Below, one piece after another: positions 22,742 through 35,928 of a DNA stretch of 64,000 bases. The DNA comes from Brassica napus. Taxonomy: Eukaryota > Streptophyta > Magnoliopsida > Brassicales > Brassicaceae. The position numbers and the translations under genes were made by a program. Position 1 is the first letter of the stretch, and each line of letters starts with the position of its first letter. The notes beneath the pieces were generated by a model, which was not told the DNA's origin, did no database searches, and saw only the letters and a list, made by a program, of their open reading frames with translations. The stretch covers positions 372,001 through 436,000 of the forward strand of contig NW_026015668.1 in the NCBI RefSeq assembly GCF_020379485.1, given 5' to 3'.

Positions 22742-23956
22742 ATATGATGACAACCTCTATCTCATAAATCGTTATTATAACTACCATCATCTATTGTTTG
22801 TTTTCTTATATATAAAAGTGTAATTTGATAAAATACAAAAAAAACGGGGTAATTCAAATAATTTATTATAATTTTTCGAGCAGATTAAATCAATGTCATT
22901 ATATACAGAAATGATGCAGATCTTGTCTCTTTTAGAATTCATGTAGATTTGCTCATTCCAGGGCCGGAAGAATGTTATACATTACGTTAAGCTAATAAAA
23001 GTACAAAATAAATTCAATTTTCATAATAAATTCAATTTTCATAAGATAATGGAGGCAATCAACTGTTACAATAAATTTAAAACACTGAAATACAGTTTTG
23101 TTTAACATTTTTCCTACAAAACTATTAAATAAATTTGTATAGTCAAATACCATTCATATTTGTGTCAGTTGATAACAAAACCAGTCCATATAATCTCCCA
23201 TATGGCATATTAGACTGCCAATATTTTTTAACAGTTTCAGTTTCATAAAACTTCAGAAAATTTTAATTTTTTAAAAATGAAGTATTTCAATAGGCTTTCT
23301 TACTTATTATGGTATTGATTATCAAAAAAGTTTTAGTAACCATAAATAAATTATCACTATGTATAAATGCATACCCTTGGTTAAAGATATTTCAAGATTT
23401 CAAACTTGATGTTCTCAAGGTATTATAACTAAAATGTCTAAAAATATTATTTTAACTATAAAACTATCCGTTTTACTTATCATACGCTAATAAGAAAATA
23501 AACTAAAAATGCTCTTCCTAATCAACGGTTTTGATGACTTGTTTTCTGGATCGGCCATGCCTCTTTCGTTAGTTGTTATAAATTTTGTCCTATTACTTGG
23601 AATGATTAGATTATATTTGTCTTAGAGCTCATGTAGATTTCGTCCTTTGTAGAGTTGTTGTAGATTTCATCCCTCCTTGACTTTGAGTTTGTATAGATTA
23701 TGCCTCTCTAAGAGCTTTTGCAGATTCCTCTTTTGTAGGGTTGTGGTAGATTGTTTCTCTCCTTGAGTTGATACGAGATTAGATGTCTCTTAGAGCCATT
23801 CCATTTGAGATTTTTCAACATAAATGTTCCAAATTCAAAAAAAAAACTATTAGAATGAGTATTTCAATTGTTAAGAAATCCATTTTATTAAATAATATTT
23901 TTAGTTGTTAGATATTTATGCTCGCAATCTTTCAATGGAATTGCTGTTAGAGCTTC
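22742..23956. other. AT-rich intergenic region with degenerate GTAGATT repeats
   Basis: No gene seen. From about 23570 phrases such as GTAGATTTCGTCCTTTGTAG and GTAGATTTCATCCCTCCTTG recur at roughly 50-bp spacing. They resume after the solo LTR (25630-25700), so the LTR landed inside or beside this old tandem array. Confidence 0.55.
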
Positions 23957-25098
23957 TGATATACTAAAAATGAATATTTGCTACTGTCAAGTTAATAGTG
24001 TTGTTGTAGTATGTTTAGATTCAATTTCGGAGGACCAGTTTATACTTTATCCTATTAGTTCAATAATAAGCTAAAACAATAACGAGGTTTAAAGGTTGAT
24101 TGAAAGCGTAGAATGCAAGTAACAAGCAAATAGAGGGTTTAACTAAATGATAAGCGAGCTAGCCTAGAGAGATTAACAGATTAACGAGGGAGCGAGCCGA
24201 ACAGTCTATTCAAGTTCCTTAAGATCGAGTCCAGAACTCAGGTAACTAGGTAGATCAGCCCACTCTCGTGGTATTGTTCCTTTTATTGATCGATCTCAGC
24301 TCCTAAACTCTCGTTTGAGCTGAGATGCGATGATAAACCTTAGGAGCTGACCCGATGGGTTTACAAAGCAGCCTAATATCTACTTTTGCTGATTAGGGTT
24401 GTCATGCTCATGCAAAACGTGTCAAGTAATCTAATGCACGGTTAATGATTAGATCTACTTAAGTTCATGCATCAAGTGATCAATTTAATGCAATCAATAC
24501 GACCGGTAATGAATGAAGACAATTGATGATACTTATTTGTGTTCAGCTCGCGATCTAGCAACCCTAACACCCTAGGCTAACAAGATCGACTACTCAGTCA
24601 TAACACAAGTAAACACATATGATAATTCTGAATAATACATGATGGGATTGAATAGAAATAAAATAGGGTTTAGGATAATCTTCTCCAGGGTGAGAAAGAT
24701 GGAGCCGTCTCCCTTACAAAGCAATTCCAAAAGTAACTTGTCTTACAAAAACTAGCGTAAGAAATAAAAAATAAGGATATAGGCGCTTTTATATGGAGGC
24801 GCCATTAAGTTAGAGAAGAGGGACGACTAGGGGAAACTCTCGAAATAACTTGGATGTTTCCTTAAATGTCGGAAACAATCGCTCGGACTGTTCCTAAGGG
24901 GAACAATCGCCAAACTGATCCGCTTGGCTGTTCCGCGGGAAATCTTCCAAATATGGCATCTTTTCTTCATGCACCCTTCTTCGACTCTGCAACCTATTCC
25001 AGACCTGAAAAATCTCAAAAATGAATGAACAGACTCGATAAAAGATTTGAAAACCATTGAATACGTATTTACTATGATGTCAAAAACATCATATATCA
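23957..25098 (-). mobile_element. Solo LTR with intact ends and 5-bp target duplication
   Basis: Runs from TGATATACT to CATATATCA, inverted TGATATA/TATATCA ends. It is flanked by GCTTC at 23952-23956 and 25099-25103. A TATA-like word (ATATAAAAG) is on the minus strand near 24795, suggesting minus orientation. There is no internal region, as expected after recombination between two LTRs. A palindrome TGATGTCAAAAACATCA lies at the minus-strand start. Confidence 0.82.
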
Positions 25099-25164
25099 GC
25101 TTCCGTAGGTTCTACCATTCATAGGATTATTATTGATTTCGTCCGTCCTGGATTGATTATATTC

Positions 25165-25626
25165 CCTGTTCTAAAAATCGGCCGTCTGGACGCTACGCGT
25201 CACTCTTCCTCCCCGATTTATGCCAAATCGGTTTAAAAAATCGGATATACGATTTTCTCCGCCTAGACCGCCTAAATGACCGCCTAGCCGCCTAATCTAT
25301 TTTTTTTATTTTTTTTATTTTATTTTTCTATAATATTTTTATTTATTTATTTGATCTAAAATTTTGTAAATATCATTTATATTCATATTTTTGATGAAAA
25401 TTACACTATATTAAATTTATATATTCTATTTGTGTGTTATATACAGTCTCAAACATGAAAATGTATTAATATTATACACAATTAAAGATTAATATGTTTT
25501 ATGACATAGTAAACAATTTAAAAATTCCGTCCTTCATAATTTTCAATTAATCCCCGATTTTCTCTTTAAGCGCTAGGCCCAACCCGACCGCCCAACTAGC
25601 GCCTAGCGCCTAGCGCGTTCCCGAAC
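25165..25626. mobile_element. Non-autonomous element with CGCCTAG-rich ends
   Basis: The left part has CCGCCTAGACCGCCTAA and GACCGCCTAGCCGCC; the right part has CTAGCGCCTAGCGCCTAG. The outer words TGTTCTAAAAATCGG and CGTTCCCGAACA are roughly inverted. The core is AT-rich. Such elements are widespread in plants, but the class and target duplication could not be fixed. Confidence 0.45.
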
Positions 25627-27273
25627 ATGGATTGTATTTAGATAAATCCGTCCTTTGAAGGGTTATTGTAGATTTCGTCTTTCATTATGTGATATAGATT
25701 ATGGGTTTCTATAATAATGATGATATTATACATATGAACATCAGCTGTTACTTGAAAGCTCTCGGAAATCGCAATATATTCTCTATTTTCCCGTTGTTTC
25801 TCTTCTTCTTCTTTCTCCTATCTAGGGTTTGGTGCTTTCTTTATTTATAGAATTAGAGGGGTCGCTACAGTTGCCTAATTCATATGCGTATAGGAACCGA
25901 TTCTCTAAACCATAATTCTTGTTAGAAATATTTCCTTTTTAAAATAACTGTATTGTCTTCTGCATTCTTCACTGATCTTCTACCCTGACTGCAATTTGTT
26001 AATCTTCTGCGTTTACGGCAGTTCACCAATTTTTACGCTTACTGCAAATTTCATCGTAACCCTATTCCTGTGAACTTTATATTTATATTAGGTTAGCCGG
26101 AGTGAATAAATTATTTCCTACACCGAAAATCAAATTACGTCTTTCCAAAACTTTACTGTGTTCTTTTAAATTTGAATGTTGAACTGCCCTCGATAACACT
26201 AATGTTCGAGGCATTATCACACGATCTTAAAAAAAAAATTAAGCAAACAATCGTTTCAACCATAACATATTGGCCAAGGTAACGTACATCATCATCATCA
26301 TCTCGAGTTCAATACTTCCAAAACACACCCGAACTTCCTACTCCAGTTTTTTTCTTTTAAAAGATCTAAACTTCTTATTATTTATGTACTAACAAAATAA
26401 TAATAATAATAATTAATAATCCTTATAGTAGAATCGCATATATTCATTTCAAATGGTTCCATCAACTAAAAGTTCCTTTAATTAACTTAAAGATGAGTAG
26501 TTAGACACTACTTGCAGCATCATTTTCGAATTTTTTTGTCATTAGCTCAACTGCAAAACATTCTAGCCATTGCGTTAGAAGTCTTCGGTGTTAGAAGTCT
26601 TCGGTTCGAATGACCATTAAGACAAATTAATATTACATGCTGATCTGAATTTTCCAAATCGCTTTTTCGATCCCGCCGTATCACTCCTGAGATGTGTATT
26701 GACTACTTAAAACATTGAAACCTGATCTGGGGGAATTCTTGATCAAATTTGTTCTCATGTTTTTAAATTTAATATACCGTCTAACAACAAATAAACAAAA
26801 ATTATAATTGCATAATAATATGATAAAAATGATACCAGGTTAAAAACATATGGACCCAAGTCCCACGTGAATATTTTTTATTTTTGTCTTTTATTTTCTT
26901 TTTTTTTATCGAGTGGATTGATTTCGGTTGATGTTGCGTGCAAAAGTATATCGAATATATATTGCCCCCACACAAGATCTCCTCTTACAAAATCTTGTCC
27001 AACAATGCTTTTTAGGGTTTTCTCGTCGGATTCTTGTTCGCCGTTCACCGGAATCTGATTTTCACCGGCTGCCAGTTCTTAGTCCCCGACAATGGGTACT
27101 AAATGTGTGTATCAAATAATATGCTTGCCTTTAATTATTATGTCTACTCTTTTATTTGATTATTTTCATGCTTTTTATGTATTTCTGTTTTCCAAATTAT
27201 TCAATGACCTTACTCCATTGTTTTATGCTAACACACTATCGTAGTGTTTTTCAATTAAAGCGTTTATTATACC
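25627..27273. other. Intergenic region, no gene recognised
   Basis: AT-rich with small CAT and AAT repeats (26287-26305, 26395-26415) and a duplicated phrase GTTAGAAGTCTTCGG near 26580. In Arabidopsis a SCAR-like gene (WAVE5, At4g18600) lies between the Ole e 1 gene and LSH9. I found no trace of its conserved N-terminal motif here. Confidence 0.5.
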
Positions 27274-28972
27274 TAATTAGCATCCAAATTGGCAATTTGC
27301 ACATGATTTGATGTATGCTTACATTGCTCTACTTTTTAACTTTGAATTTCCAAAAATGTCTTTCTTTACGTTCTTTTTCCTCAGACACATTCTTACACTC
27401 TCTTTTCTCTTACATATTTTTATACTTTCTTTTTTCTTACACTATTTTTCCTCGTATACTTTTACACTCTATTTCCTTTTACACTCATATTTTCTTTCAT
27501 CTTTCATATTTCTTCTCGCGATTTTTTTTATTTACACTCTTATTTTTTTTTTTTTTATTTCTTTCTTCCAACAGAATGTGTAAAACGAAAAAATGTAAAA
27601 TTTGAACATAAATATTATCGTGTAACTAAATAAATAACAGCAAAACATAAATGTTATCAAAATATGTATTAGCTGAAAAACAATATATCATCTAACAAAA
27701 CATGTATCCGTTACTTACAGTTATTTTCTAAGAAACTTATGAACCGGATGGGAGTCCAAAGATAAGCACGGATTTCTTCGGCACCGAAAATATCAACATA
27801 GACCAGACGAAGACCTAGGACAATCTTTTACCTACAAAGATAACAAATAAAAAAGAATCAAATACTACACAGATAACGAATCATCTTCCAGATAAAAAAT
27901 ATTATCAGCCTATTTTCCAGCTACCAAATCAAGTTAAAAAAATAATGTACAAGCGGACAAACAATTTATAAAATCATTAATGAGCTATACAACAATGCAT
28001 CAATTAACAACAAGTTTTTGGTAACATCATACAACAATTTATCAACTTTCGATACCAAACTATGTATCAGCTAACAAAACATGTACCAAACAACAAATTA
28101 TTTATCAGATAATAAACTATTTCTCAATTAAAATATTAACTCACTTATCAAACCATTTATCAGATACACAACCCATATATCAATTAGCGACAAGTCTTTT
28201 GTAAGATCATACGAACCATTTATGATTTATTTGTTATGAAACTATCTATCCGCTAACATAACATGTACCATGCAACAAATCTTTTATCATATAACAAATC
28301 ATTTCGTGAGAAAAATGTATCAAGTCAAAATCACGTATCAACTAATTTATCAGCTAAAAATCATATGTGAAACAAATGTATAAACTGAAAAACCAATTAT
28401 CAAAATATTTATCAACTAATATATTATATAAAAATTAATAATAAATATTATTGAACATTTTATTTTCCTCAACTTTTTGCTGTCTGGATAAATTTGTTTG
28501 GGGACTTTTTTTTTGCACATGAATTTCTATTCTTTTGAAAGAGGATCTAGTCTACATAGCTACCCAATACAAAACTTTTAAAATATAATTTTAGGAGAGT
28601 TGGTTCCAACATAAAAATAGTGTTTTACAACAACGGTTGGTGTTTGTGTTGGAGGTAGTTAAAATACAAAGTGAGTTGAATTTGGAATAGAAGAAACTGA
28701 AATAATAATTAGAAAGTAAAATTTAGAAAAATAAAATACATATGAGAATCTTGTTTGTGGGAGGAAGGGAAAGAAGAATAGAACAAGATGATAAAAAGGT
28801 AAAAGAGATAATGAGAGAGGGCTAAAAAAAAATTTTTTTTTTGACAAAAAGCTTACACACCTTATAAAGCTATTGGATAAATCGGTAGGGGCAAAATTTG
28901 AATTGAAATTATTTTTTTGTTTATGTGGGGTAGAGTGCAAATATAGGGTGTCTCCGGGTATAGACGCTAATT
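27274..28972. mobile_element. Candidate Mutator-like or similar non-autonomous element
   Basis: The ends CTAATTAGCATCC...TTTGCAC and GTGCAAAT...GACGCTAATTA are imperfectly inverted. Inside are a pyrimidine-rich stretch (27350-27575, T and C runs with TTACACT words) and many degenerate direct repeats of ACATGTATCAGCTAACAAA type (27640-28440). Open frames here come from simple sequence and are not genes. Confidence 0.35.
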
Positions 28973-29563
28973 AACTCTTTATTATATAGAACGATCATTT
29001 CGGCCGATAAGTGTTAATAGTTTTTTTTTTAATTTGTCTACTACTAAATTTTAAAAGTTCATTTCATGAGCATGTATATATACATGCAACAGTAACCTGA
29101 ATTCTACCTTAAAAGTATATCAAAAGGAAACAAAATAGTTTTTCTGGTTTTTTCTGTTTACATTGATATATCATATGTATATTGGTAAGATAATGGAAAC
29201 CAATTATTTATACGTTAGTCCACTTTCATTTTTTTTGGGTATAAAGTTAAATTGTAGTCCACTTTCATCCACATGATCTGTTTAGTTAATTACTATTTGC
29301 ATCGTGAAAGTTGTGTTTTCTTAGTTTCTGCCGATACTATGTATGAATATGGAGTCACTATTTACATCATATTTGTTTGGTTTTTAATTCAAAGAAAATC
29401 ACAGCTTCACGTATATGAAAAGTACTTTTGTGTTATCATCATAACTTGCAATATTTTTGAAATTTTATTGAAAAAGTTAATTTGTTTAATAGTCACTGAT
29501 ATATTGTTATTGCTTGTTGCTACGAGTACGATGTTGATGGATTGGCGGTCATCATCATCATTT
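28973..29563. other. AT-rich spacer, nothing recognised
   Basis: Low-complexity AT-rich DNA. The phrase GTAGTCCACTTTCAT near 29255 partly repeats an earlier one (TAGTCCACTTTCATT, 29216). No gene or clear element. Confidence 0.5.
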
Positions 29564-30341
29564 ATGCATCGGCGTTCGGGTTTCCGTTCCGGTTTGGATC
29601 GGATGCTTCAGATTTTTGGGTTTTCGGATGAAGAGGTACGGAATCCGTTCGGGTTATTTTATACTTTGGATCGGATTCAGGTTTTTATGGTTCGGGTTCG
29701 GGTTATTTTCGATATAACCGAACTGTGTAACAATAAAAAGTTCTATGTATCCTTGATTTGACACTATGAAACCAGAATCAATATTGTTGAAGTTAAAAGA
29801 TTGAACAATTTAATATAAGATTTATGATCTTTCTGATTTGTTATTACGTTGAGGAACACGAGCATGTATTATTTTTCTTCGTGTAATTTTTATTTGTATT
29901 ATCTTGAATAGAAAATGGTAAAGAATCCATCTATTCATAAATCAAAATCAAAGAGACATCAAAATCAAACAGAAATCAAACCGGGATAATAATAAATGTT
30001 TGAGCTCATGCCTATGTTAAGAGCAAAGAGAAAACAAATCGCAAATCCTACTTATAATTAAACATAAATCAAAATCACAAAGTATAGTGATTCGTACATG
30101 TAATCAGTCATAAAATGAGTTTGAGTATGTACTGAACATATATGTTGAAGAAAGAAAAGACGGAAAATGAATGAGAAAGGAAAATGTAAGTTTAAGGTTA
30201 GTAATATATATACATTCGGGTACTTTGGGTAATTGATTCGGATATCAGATATAACCAATCGGGTACGGGTATCCAGACTGGTTGAATCCTAAACCCGTTC
30301 GGGTTTTTCGGGTTGGTTCGGATTCGAGTTCAGTTAATATG
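29564..30341. mobile_element. Non-autonomous hAT-type candidate with CGGGTTCGGG ends
   Basis: Both ends are dense in TTCGGG/GGTTCGG words, and the right end is TATGCCCACACCTA, a common plant hAT-type terminus. ATCATCAT flanks both sides (29555-29563 and from 30342), which fits an 8-bp duplication but is also a simple repeat. No transposase inside. Confidence 0.4.
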
Positions 30342-31412
30342 CCCACACCTAATCATCATCATCCATCAACGTTATTATTATAATTTTTATATCTATTTCT
30401 TATGCATAAAGGTTATAGACTTATAGATATAATAGGCTACATGATTCAACAATAGCCACTAAACTAAGCAAGTTGGAGAAATTAACTAATAATTCATTAT
30501 TTAAACCAATAATGGTTGATTTGGGTTGCTAAGTCGTACACTGGATAGCTTAAACAAATAATTCTTTAGGAAATTTAAAAGAAGAGTATATCATACTAGT
30601 GCGTAAATAGCTACATTAGTAACCAAAAACGAATTAATTTACAAATTCTCAGATTAATTTTTGTTTTAAAAGGAACGAGAGCACCTTCTCACGGGTCCCG
30701 TCCATTAAAGTATATTCTCTATTTTTTTTAACTAATATAAAAATGTGTACTAATTGTATATATATTATTACAAGGTCGATATTTGAATTGTTTTGTGTAC
30801 GTTGCAAAACTATTTTTTTCTAGAATGATGACAAAAAAAGTCAGAGAAAGTAACTTGTCAACACAATACAATAACAAAATACAGTCCCTGTAAAGTGTAA
30901 AGCTGAAATTTGAAAAAGGAAAAAAAAAAATCTCATTAATTAGATCTTCTTCGATTGTCATAGATATATTGGTCGTAATGATTTATAAATGTTTAGGCTC
31001 CTCCTACAGGTTACCAATCAAAGGCCATAGTCTGAAAACAATAAAGCTTTCACATTATCTTAGATATAATATATGTAGGTCTAAATCTCAAAATTACAGT
31101 TGTCTGCTTTACAATGATTCCAAATATATATAAATTCACAAGATGTTCTTTTTTTTTTTTTGAATACAGTTCACAAGATGTTTCAATATATAATATAGCT
31201 CTCATTAGTTGCAAATTGCAATTTGCATGTATAGAAGATTGGATTTATTTTTCATCATTACTTTAAAATAGATAAATTCTGATTCAATAAGTTAGAGTTA
31301 GCATGCATGTTTTCAAATAAAATAAAACTAGGACTTTAATATTCGCATGAAATAATCAAAATTTATTGACACTTTATACATGTATCAATTTATATATAAA
31401 AAAAAAAAAAAA
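30342..31412. other. Upstream region of LSH9
   Basis: AT-rich with CAT repeats at its start and poly-A/T tracts. Apart from a tail-only insertion at 31135-31182, no element or gene is seen. It likely includes the LSH9 promoter. Confidence 0.5.
31135..31182 (-). mobile_element. Tail-only retroposition scar with 13-bp target duplication
   Basis: TTCACAAGATGTT at 31135-31147 is repeated at 31170-31182. Between them are 22 nt, a C, a T run and GAATACAG. On the minus strand this is a short sequence followed by an A-tail, as left by LINE machinery. Confidence 0.65.
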
Positions 31413-31423
31413 TTTATATAAAA
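31413..31423 (+). promoter_or_regulatory. Probable TATA box of LSH9
   Basis: TTTATATAAAAC lies about 155 bp before the LSH9 ATG and is followed by a CT-rich leader (TTTTCTCCTCCTTCC), typical of plant core promoters. Confidence 0.5.
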
Positions 31424-31572
31424 CACCTAAATATATTTTCTCCTCCTTCCACTCAGTACGTATCTCTCTTGCTTTCCTTCACTTTATTGTCGCTTTTAGA
31501 CCTTGAATTTTCTCATAAATCAGAATATTATACCAAAACAACACCAAAAAGAAATCAGAGTTACCCCTAAGA

Positions 31573-32154
31573 ATGTCTTCGGATCATCACACACCAACGA
31601 AAGATCCACCGGATCGTCCATCTTCTTCCTCCATCAACCACAAGCAACTGCTTCCTTCTCAACCGCAGGCGCAGCAACCGCTCAGCCGCTACGAGTCTCA
31701 GAAACGCCGAGACTGGAACACGTTCATCCAATACCTAAAATCGCAGAATCCACCGCAGATGATGTCTCAGTTCGATTACACACACGTGCTAAGTTTCTTC
31801 AGGTACTTAGATCAGTTCGGTAAGACCAAAGTACATCACCAAGCTTGTGTCTTCTTCGGACAACCAGATCCACCAGGACCGTGCACATGTCCTCTCAAAC
31901 AAGCTTGGGGAAGCTTAGATGCTTTGATAGGACGGTTGAGAGCTGCTTATGAGGAACATGGCGGTGGGTCACCGGATACTAACCCGTTTGCAAACGGGTC
32001 AATCCGGGTTCACTTGAGGGAAGTGAGAGAATCTCAAGCCAAGGCTCGTGGGATTCCGTACAGGAAAAAGAAGAGGAGGAAGATTAAAAACGACGGGGTT
32101 GTTGCCAGGAAGGATGTTGCAAACTCTTCGACTCATAATCAGTCGTCCACTTGA
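31573..32154 (+). CDS. LSH9: ALOG-domain nuclear protein LSH9
   Basis: An intact single exon of 193 codons. A Ser/Pro/Gln-rich N-terminus is followed by the ALOG domain (about residues 38-165): [40 protein letters not shown], then the zinc-ribbon-like insert with [20 protein letters not shown], and [11 protein letters not shown] to [14 protein letters not shown] basic nuclear signal KKKRRKIK follows. ALOG proteins act as transcription regulators in boundary and light-dependent growth; their fold derives from tyrosine-recombinase DNA-binding domains of DIRS-like retrotransposons (established). Absence of introns and length match Arabidopsis LSH9 (At4g18610), and neighbouring genes match that locus. 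It stands alone, more than 1 kb from any other gene. No damage seen. Confidence 0.93.
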   Translation: MSSDHHTPTKDPPDRPSSSSINHKQLLPSQPQAQQPLSRYESQKRRDWNTFIQYLKSQNPPQMMSQFDYTHVLSFFRYLDQFGKTKVHHQACVFFGQPDPPGPCTCPLKQAWGSLDALIGRLRAAYEEHGGGSPDTNPFANGSIRVHLREVRESQAKARGIPYRKKKRRKIKNDGVVARKDVANSSTHNQSST

Positions 32155-32675
32155 TAATTTATCACATAAAAAAATTCCGATATAGGTAAATCTATTTTGA
32201 AATTCTTTTTTTTTTCACTCTTAATTTAAACTCTCATATGCTCTTTTTAAATTGGAATTATTCCCTCTGAATAAGGACACCACAAAAACTCAAAATATCA
32301 TATCAATCATAGTGATTCATTCCATGAAATTTCTTGATAATTTATGTTGTCATTATATATATATATACGAATAGTAATTGGTATTTTCTAACGAATAGTA
32401 ATAGGTATTGAAGATCATATATGTTTAAGGGATAAAATACCGAAAAAGTAGTTTTTTTTTCTTATTAACTCTTCAAGTGTCCAATTGTGAATGGTATTTT
32501 AATGACATAAATTTTCTGTACGTTGCATTGCATGCATAATGATGTATACTCGTACACTGGTAGCATGTGTAGGTCAATAATATTTCTTACATTACATACA
32601 TTTAAAAGTTACTTGGATATGTACACATATACAAGTTGTCACAAAATATGAAGTTTAGTAATATGTGTCAGAGGT
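32155..32675. other. LSH9 downstream region
   Basis: AT-rich 3' flank with a short (TA)n tract near 32357. It probably holds the LSH9 3' UTR. Nothing else recognised. Confidence 0.5.
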
Positions 32676-32950
32676 TAGCTCGGTTGTTATCATCTTACCG
32701 TTGAGCTTAGCTCCGGTTGTAGCTCGGTTGTTATCATCTTACCATTGAGCTTAGCTCCAGTTGTTATCGTCTTACCGTTGAGCTAGTGTCTCCTTTTAAC
32801 ATTTCTATATTATGTCTTATTGTACTTTTTTAATTGATCAGTTTACCTCGAGGTTAGTTTCGGTTGTTATCGTCTTACCGTTGAGCTTACCTTTGGTTGT
32901 TATCATTTTACCGTTGAGCTTAGCTCCGGTTATAATCGGTTACCCTTTGA
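32676..32950. repeat. Minisatellite of about 33 bp (GGTTGTTATCATCTTACCGT type)
   Basis: Degenerate copies of TCGGTTGTTATCATCTTACC followed by GTTGAGCTTAGCTCC recur at about 32685, 32722, 32757, 32856, 32890 and 32930. They are broken by a short unrelated stretch (32785-32850). Confidence 0.8.
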
Positions 32951-35391
32951 AGATTTTAATATATTTAGTGACAAAAAAGTATTATGTGTATATACATTTA
33001 TTTTGGATTATATTTTGGAATAATCTTGTAGCTATACATTAGACCATAGTATTTAATAAATGTTGGTTTGGAGTCTGCTAGCTAGGGATGCTAGCTAGGA
33101 TGATTAGAATAATCTTGTTTTTAATATATTCCAAAATGCCTGATTTCTTTATATATTACTGACTTTGAAGAATGGATTAGTGGCAAATCGGCCGGTTTAC
33201 AAAATGCATGGTTTCTCGAATCATGTAACTAAACGATAAAAAAAAAGCAATTAAACGATATGCATGAAAATTAGTATTCTAAGAAAAGAAGAATATAGCT
33301 TTTAAATGATCTTGAAACCTGAGCAACCCGGGTTAACCTAAGTAATCTGGATTCAAATGCACTCCACTACACTTCATATTATGGCTACACAGAAAATGAA
33401 CTTCGGCTAATTTGAAAATCCGGAAAACTATTTATATGATGGATTGTATCTTTTTTTGGAGATTAGTTTGGGTTTGACGTCTGGATACCCTCAAGTTAGT
33501 AAAAAAAAAAGACTTTTAAATGGTCTTATACAATTATGGATTTTGTTAAAACATTCAGACATTAATCTACTGGTCCATTCTAAGTTATGTGTTATTTAAA
33601 AGTTGATTCATCTTATGTGTGAATATCTCGTGCTATTGAAACTTATATTTTATAGCTCACTGTATTATAAATTTTTGAAGTTAGTCACTCAATTATAGCG
33701 TACTCCAACTAAAATATTATTACAAAATTTGAATGCCTAATGACCTCTATAATATTTGACAATTTACACGTAAGTTTTCATAATGGTCAATTACATATAT
33801 ACCACTAATAAACTAAAATAATAATGAATCATTTTCATTATTAATTATTTTTCAGTTTCCTTTTTAATGATTAATTTTATTCTATGTTATTGTTTTGATA
33901 ACAGAAGTAGAAGCTTTTATAAAAATAAAAACATATTATTATATTAAAAGTATGTTTTACGTGTTTCACCCAAACTAATCATCACGAGTCTATTGATAAA
34001 TTAAAATTAAGAGCTTATTTGACAAATAATTTCATTTTCTAAATAATGTGGTTTTAAAATATGCTCTTAATTAGTTATGAACCCTTAACCTACTACGAGA
34101 TTTTAAAATATTATGTGTAACCATGTGATTGTGGTTTAGTGGCAGACAAGCTTTGAGTTGTTAAGAAATCTCCATTGAAGAGTAGTTTTGATCAACTCTC
34201 TCAATCTGTGAGTGTGACTAACTCTCTCTATCGGTGGTGAAATAGACTTGCTCGAATAACACAAGCAATCCTAATCTATAGATCAGCATCTACAAATGAC
34301 TCAAATAAAACTGAAGGCAAGATATTCAAAGACACTCTTTGAAAAAAAAATTCTTATGTACAAAACTTGTAGATTGAAAGGTGAATTTTGAACTGTCTAA
34401 AAGCTTATATAGGCCATGACTCATTTCTCAGAAAAAATAAGGAAACAAGTCAAACAAAGCATAAAAATCAAAAACTAGCCGTTGGAGAGATTGTTGGAAT
34501 TTGGAAAGAGTTATTAATGGAGTTTGAATGAAAATAGCTCCAAATATGTCAAGTGTAAGCAAGAGTCGATCCGCCCGATCCTGGTTTATTGTAGGACATC
34601 TTGGATGACTTCTAGATGGTCTAGTATCTCTCCTGGTTTCTATAAATAGGTTCGGGTCGAAATTTTATGAAAGAGTTAAAGACTTCAATTAAATAATGTC
34701 GTTTTGACTCATTTAGTAAATTGGATGGATCTTTTTGTTGGATCTGGTTCTGGGCTATTTTATTCCTTCTATGGAATCCTAAGAGGCTCTCTTTGAGGGG
34801 ACAAGTGACTTTGGTTGAAGGCAACTCATGGTTGGACTTTTATGGACTGAGATATGAGGAATATACCACTTCCTATTGATGCACTGGTGAGTTAACTGTC
34901 TTTGGCAAGTGATTTCATGTCAATTGTCTTTATGGTTGTGGAGATAGAGAATTTTGTATGCACATATGTCCTACTCGGTTTCTTTAGCTCATTTGAGCTT
35001 CATGCTCTCCACTCCATGCCTCATGATTATTTGCTCTATGGGTTATGTTGACTTGATGTCCTCATCAATCTTCATTTGAAAGTTCTTCCCTCAAACTTTC
35101 TGATTTATAGATATATTTTCCGTAATTGACTCTAAATTTTCAGATATGCATTTTATTCCATGTTGTGTGCAAATGAATACTAAAACGCAATATACAAACT
35201 TAAATTCAATATAAATGACCAAATGAACTAAAATAAAATGCCAAAATCATGAGATATTAAGCACTTAAATAAATAAAATAGAAAAAATGAATCTGATTTA
35301 TCTTATTATAATAAAAATTATAGTTTAATTCAAAGAAATAGATAAAACCTGATATATCTAAAAACAAAGAATGGTCTAAATTTTTATAGTT
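32951..35391. other. Intergenic AT-rich region, possible old LTR-like DNA at 34.1-35.1 kb
   Basis: No gene found. 34.1-35.1 kb is less AT-rich with promoter-like words (CTATAAATAGG near 34638), reminiscent of old LTR sequence, but no ends, primer site or second copy could be identified. Confidence 0.4.
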
Positions 35392-35928
35392 AAACCCAGA
35401 ATATCAAATCCGAATTTCTTTCCTACAAGTTCTTTTTTTTTGCCAATATGGATCATCTCTTTTGGAGAGTTAATCCAAAAATGGAGGATCATCAGTTTGC
35501 ATGGATAATATGGTATATCTGGAAAAGTCGGAAAAACAAAGTGTTTAGTAACATTGATGTTGATCCGAGGGACACTCTTAAATTAGCAGAATTGGAATCA
35601 ACACTTTGGATTGAGGCGCATGTATCAAGGAATCAGAGTTTGGTACAGGAAGTACAGACCAGACCCACTCAAGTAACTGCAGGAATATGGTGTTTTACAG
35701 ACGGTTCATGGAAGGATAATGACCATTTTTCAGGGCAAGGCTGGTCTAGTACTCTCCCAGGTTTTGATGGTTTGTTAGGGGCAAGGAATGTACGGGCATG
35801 TCTATCTCCTCTCTATTCGGAGATAGAGGCATTAATATGGGCAATGGAATGTATGAAGAATTTAAGACAGTTTCAGGTCACGTTTGCTACGGATTGTTCT
35901 CAATTGGTGAAGATAGTTTCAGAACCTG

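Noticed and set aside
27308..27605. Phe/Leu-rich frames of 90-96 codons
   Set aside because: They are translations of a pyrimidine-rich low-complexity tract without start context, splice sites or conservation.
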